This document shows, in pieces, positions 60,682 to 64,000 of a stretch of DNA of 64,000 nt. This DNA comes from Cellulomonas wangsupingiae (GTDB lineage Bacteria > Actinomycetota > Actinomycetes > Actinomycetales > Cellulomonadaceae). A model generated the notes under the pieces. It worked only from the letters and a program-made list of their open reading frames with translations. It was not told where the DNA came from and searched no databases. The stretch lies in assembly GCF_024508275.1 (NCBI RefSeq), contig NZ_CP101989.1:248001-312000 (forward strand). The letters are read 5' to 3'. Positions within the stretch are counted from its first letter, which is position 1; each line of letters begins with the position of its first letter. Made by a program: the position numbers and the translations under genes.

Positions 60682-62903
60682 GCACGACCGTGGGGGATGA
60701 CCGCGGGGCCGTGGCGGCGCACACTCGACGTGTGAGCCACGGCCCTGCGGCCGCGCCCGTGCCGCACCCGAGCCGGGCGGCGACCCCCGACGTCGAGGGC
60801 GTCGTCGAGCGGGACGGCGTGCGGATCGCGTACGCCGTGCACGAGCGCGCCGGAGCCCCCACGGTCGTGCTGGTCCCGACGTGGGCGATCGTGCCGTCGC
60901 GGTTCTGGAAGGCGCAGGTCGGGTACCTCGCGCGGCACTTCCGGGTCGTGACGTTCGACGGGCGCGGGTCCGGGGCGTCGTCCCGACCGGAGGGGGCCGC
61001 GGCGTACACGGACACCGAGTACGCCGCCGACGTGCTGGCGGTGCTCGACGCGACCGGGACGGACGCCGCCGTCCTGGTGTCGCTGTCCTGCGGCGCCGCG
61101 TGGGCGGTGCACGTGGCCGCCCGGCACCCGTCGCGCGTGCTGGGGCTGGTCGCGATCGCGCCGTCGTGCGGCATGAACGTCCCGACGCCCGGGCGCGACC
61201 ACGTGCCGTGGGACGAGCCGCTGGACTCCACGCAGGGGTGGGCCACGTACAACAAGCACTACTGGCTCGGCGGCGGGTACGACGACTTCGTCGAGTTCTT
61301 CTTCGGCCGGATGTTCTCCGAGCCGCACTCGACCAAGCAGGTCGAGGACTGCGTCGCGTGGGCGCACGAGATCACGCCGCAGGTGCTCGTGGACTCCACG
61401 GCGGGGCGGCTGGGCTGCGACGGGGCGGTGTGCGAGTCGATCGAGCCGCTGGCCCGCGCGGTGCGGTGCCCGGTGCTGGTCGTGCACGGGTCCGACGACC
61501 GGGTCCGGCCTCTCGCGTTCGGGGAGCGGCTCGCGGAGCTGACGCGCGGTGAGCTCGTCGTCCTCGACGGCGCGGGGCACGGGCCGCCCGCGCGGGACCC
61601 GGTGCGGGTCAACCACCTCATCCGGGAGTTCACCGAGCGCGTGGCGCCGACGCCGCGGCCCGCGTCGCGGCGCACCTGGACGCACGCCGCGCACCGCACC
61701 CCGCGGGTGCTCTACCTGTCGTCCCCGATCGGCCTGGGCCACGCCCAGCGCGACGTCGCGATCGCCGCGGCGCTGCGCGAGGCGCGCCCCGACGTGCAGG
61801 TGGACTGGCTCGCGCAGCACCCGGTCACCCGCGTGCTCGCGCAGCACGGCGAGCGCGTCCACCCCGCGTCGGCGTGGCTGCGCAACGAGTCCGGGCACAT
61901 CGAGCACGAGGCCGGCGAGCACGACCTGCACGCGTTCGGGGCGGTCCGGCGCATGGACGAGATCCTGGTCAACAACTTCATGGTGTTCGCCGACGTCGTC
62001 GCCGACGGGGAGTACGACCTCGTCGTCGGGGACGAGGCGTGGGACGTCGACCACCACCTGCACGAGAACCCCGAGCTCAAGCGCTTCTCGTTCGCGTGGC
62101 TCACCGACTTCGTCGGCTGGCTGCCCATGCCCGACGGCGGTGCGCGCGAGGCGGCGCTGACCGCCGACTACAACGCCGAGATGATCGAGCAGCGCGCCCG
62201 GTTCGCGCGCGTGCGGGACCGGTCGGTGTTCGTCGGGTCGCTCGGTGACGTCGTCGACGTGCCGTTCGGGCCCGGGCTGCCGTCGATCCGGTCCTGGACG
62301 GCCGACAACTACGACTTCGCCGGGTACGTGACGGGGTTCGACGCGGGTGCCGCCGCGGCGGGTGCGGCCGACGTGCGCGCGTCGCTGGGCGTGCGCGACG
62401 ACGAGCGCCTGTGCGTCGTGACGGTCGGCGGGTCGGGGGTGGGTGCGCCGCTGCTGCGCCGCGTGCTCGACGCCGTGCCCGCGGCGCGGGCCATGGTGCC
62501 GGACCTGCGGTTCGTCGTCGTCGCCGGGCCGCGCATCGACCCCGCGTCGCTCCCGGTGCCGGACGGCGCGACCGTCCTGGGGTACGTCCCGGACCTCTAC
62601 CGGCTGTCCGCCGCGTGCGACGTCGCGGTCGTCCAGGGCGGGCTGACGACGTGCATGGAGCTGACCGCGCTGCGCAAGCCGTTCGTGTACGTCCCGCTGC
62701 GCCACCACTTCGAGCAGACGTACCACGTGCGCGCGCGCCTCGACCGGTACGGCGCCGGCCGGCACCTGCCGTACGCCGACGCGCTCGACCCCGACGGGCT
62801 GGCCGAGGCGGTCGCGAAGGAGGCCGCGCGCGAGGTGGCGTACCGGCCGGTCGAGACGGACGGGGCCGCGCGCGCCGCGGCGATGCTGGCCGGGCTGGTG
62901 TGA
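60678..62903 (+). CDS. Alpha/beta-hydrolase - glycosyltransferase fusion
   Basis: A 741-aa protein, GTG start overlapping the methyltransferase stop (GTG 60732 is an alternative). Residues 42-325 are an alpha/beta-hydrolase: VLVPTWAIVPSRFWKAQVGY, TFDGRGSGAS, nucleophile S137 in SLSCG (first G of GxSxG is Ser), Asp near 273 in VHGSDDRVRP, His301 in GAGHGP. Residues ~341-741 are a MurG/GT28-like glycosyltransferase: VLYLSSPIGLGHAQRDVAIA at the acceptor side and VAVVQGGLTTCMELTALRKP with FVYVPLRHHFEQ at the nucleotide-sugar side. Substrates unknown. Confidence 0.85.
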   Translation: MSTTVGDDRGAVAAHTRRVSHGPAAAPVPHPSRAATPDVEGVVERDGVRIAYAVHERAGAPTVVLVPTWAIVPSRFWKAQVGYLARHFRVVTFDGRGSGASSRPEGAAAYTDTEYAADVLAVLDATGTDAAVLVSLSCGAAWAVHVAARHPSRVLGLVAIAPSCGMNVPTPGRDHVPWDEPLDSTQGWATYNKHYWLGGGYDDFVEFFFGRMFSEPHSTKQVEDCVAWAHEITPQVLVDSTAGRLGCDGAVCESIEPLARAVRCPVLVVHGSDDRVRPLAFGERLAELTRGELVVLDGAGHGPPARDPVRVNHLIREFTERVAPTPRPASRRTWTHAAHRTPRVLYLSSPIGLGHAQRDVAIAAALREARPDVQVDWLAQHPVTRVLAQHGERVHPASAWLRNESGHIEHEAGEHDLHAFGAVRRMDEILVNNFMVFADVVADGEYDLVVGDEAWDVDHHLHENPELKRFSFAWLTDFVGWLPMPDGGAREAALTADYNAEMIEQRARFARVRDRSVFVGSLGDVVDVPFGPGLPSIRSWTADNYDFAGYVTGFDAGAAAAGAADVRASLGVRDDERLCVVTVGGSGVGAPLLRRVLDAVPAARAMVPDLRFVVVAGPRIDPASLPVPDGATVLGYVPDLYRLSAACDVAVVQGGLTTCMELTALRKPFVYVPLRHHFEQTYHVRARLDRYGAGRHLPYADALDPDGLAEAVAKEAAREVAYRPVETDGAARAAAMLAGLV

Positions 62904-62921
62904 CGCGCGCGTACCGGACGG

Positions 62922-64000
62922 TCACCCCGCGACGAGCTCGACACGCAGGATGCGGTCGTCACCGGGCCGCGGGTCGGTGCCGCCCCAGGTCGCGCCGTCG
63001 GTGTTGGACGTGACGAGCCACAGCGCGCCGTCGGGCGCGACCTCGACGGTGCGGATGCGGCCCTGCTCGCCGGTGAACCACTCCACGGGGTCGCCCGCGG
63101 GCCGCGGGCCGTCGACCGGGAGCTGCCAGAGGCGCTGCCCGCCGAGCGCGCCCATCCAGATCGAGCCGCCGGCGTAGGCGATGCCCGACGGGGACGCGTC
63201 GTCGGGGTGGATCGTGAAGACGGGCGGCTCGCCGTGGTCCCCGGCGGTGCCCTCGGACGCCGGCCAGCCGTAGTCGAGCCCGGGCCGCAGGACGTTGAGC
63301 TCGTCCCAGGTGCGGTGCCCCAGCTCCGAGGCGTACGCGGTGCCGTCGGGGCCGAACGCGATCCCCTGGACGTTGCGGTGGCCCGACGAGTAGATCGGCG
63401 AGCCCGACGGGTTGTCGTCGGGGACGGTGCCGTCCATGGCGATCCGCAGGATCTTGCCGTTCAGCGAGTCGGGCGTGGCGGCGTTGGCCGGCTCGAAGGC
63501 GTCCCCGGTGCCGATCCACAGGTGGCCGTCGGGGCCCACCGCGATCCGGCCTCCGTGGTGCCGGTCGGCTGTCTCGATGCCGTCGAGCAGCAGGCGGTCC
63601 ACGCGCATCGAGCGCAGGTCGGCCGCGACGGTGAGGGCGACGACGCGGTTGGTGGGGGACGACGAGACGTAGGCGTAGACGGTGCGGTCCTCGGTGAAGT
63701 CCGGGGAGGCCGCGATGCCCAGCAGGCCGCCCTCGGAGCTGAGCTCGACGTCGGGGACGACGCCGACCACGGTCGGTGCCGCGTCGGGTGCGAGGTGCAG
63801 GATCTCGCCGGTGGAGCGGCTGGAGACCAGCGCCGTGCCGTCGGGCAGGAACGTCAGGCCCCACGGCATGACGAGGTCGGTCGCGATCTCGGTGACGGCG
63901 CCGGGGACGAGCCGCGGGCCGTCCGGCGAGGCGGGGGAGTCGGGGGACGTCGCCGAGGGCGCCACCGTCGTGGCGGAGGGTGCGTCGGCGCCCTGCGTGC
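62922..64000 (-). CDS. PQQ-type sugar dehydrogenase (Gdh-B fold), 5' end outside window
   Basis: At least 359 residues of a six-bladed propeller dehydrogenase: [40 protein letters not shown], catalytic-type His in [49 protein letters not shown] and [18 protein letters not shown]. The frame stays open to the window end ([11 protein letters not shown] before the GTG at 63965), so a signal or lipobox probably lies outside. Members oxidise aldoses or act as sorbosone-type dehydrogenases. Confidence 0.9.
   Translation of the reverse strand, partial: TQGADAPSATTVAPSATSPDSPASPDGPRLVPGAVTEIATDLVMPWGLTFLPDGTALVSSRSTGEILHLAPDAAPTVVGVVPDVELSSEGGLLGIAASPDFTEDRTVYAYVSSSPTNRVVALTVAADLRSMRVDRLLLDGIETADRHHGGRIAVGPDGHLWIGTGDAFEPANAATPDSLNGKILRIAMDGTVPDDNPSGSPIYSSGHRNVQGIAFGPDGTAYASELGHRTWDELNVLRPGLDYGWPASEGTAGDHGEPPVFTIHPDDASPSGIAYAGGSIWMGALGGQRLWQLPVDGPRPAGDPVEWFTGEQGRIRTVEVAPDGALWLVTSNTDGATWGGTDPRPGDDRILRVELVAG

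Overview
The window looks like a chromosomal stretch of a high-GC actinobacterium from a plant-polymer-degrading lineage, most likely Cellulomonas or a close relative (inference). The reasons are the very high GC with GTG starts and ATGA/GTGA overlaps, a mycothiol-type DinB/MDMPI protein, CBM2 modules, and a multidomain GH11-CBM2b-NodB-CBM2b xylanase laid out like Cellulomonas fimi xylanase D.

Left part (1-23 kb). A six-gene Mrp cation/proton antiporter operon (mrpA, cut by the window edge, to mrpG) ends in a strong hairpin. A TPP-riboswitch-controlled thiamine ABC importer (thiB-thiP-thiQ) follows. Then come an SRPBCC protein, a lower-GC stretch with a PASTA lipoprotein, a YyaL-type thioredoxin-domain protein, and a probably self-regulated ribbon-helix-helix / DUF4097 / ABC exporter operon. 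Next are a double GNAT protein, a small membrane protein and mntH.

Middle (22-35 kb). A six-gene Asp23/DUF2273/AmaP-type envelope operon runs divergently from an ECF sigma factor gene. The two are separated by a 30-bp palindrome holding a perfect TGTGA-N6-TCACA (Crp/GlxR-type) core. After it lies an ECF42-like sigma factor with three DGPF (YCII) genes; two of these carry matching TGTCGA-N17-CGTC promoters, which implies autoregulation. Housekeeping and accessory genes follow: two MFS transporters, DJ-1/PfpI, NUDIX, YdeI-like, DinB and MDMPI.

Right part (36-64 kb). A heterodimeric ABC exporter, a GGDEF-EAL protein, an SDR and a crcB pair lead to a plant cell-wall block: a CE1-type esterase with CBM2, an orphan secreted CBM2 protein, and two GH11 xylanases, one of which also carries a NodB deacetylase. 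Beyond it are TusA-like, maltose acetyltransferase-like, CarD-like, WYL-regulator and VOC genes. A LAL-type LuxR regulator then diverges from a methyltransferase and a rare alpha/beta-hydrolase-glycosyltransferase fusion. The window ends in a PQQ-type sugar dehydrogenase, a scrap of whose relative lies 8 kb away.

The strongest unexplained signal is a family of intergenic arrays of the 13-bp palindrome TGACCA-S-TGGTCA. There are 17 copies in three clusters (26.0, 35.7 and 48.3 kb), spaced alternately about 31 and 50 bp, with spacers that extend them into large BIME-like inverted repeats. No tRNA, rRNA, CRISPR array or intact insertion sequence was seen.
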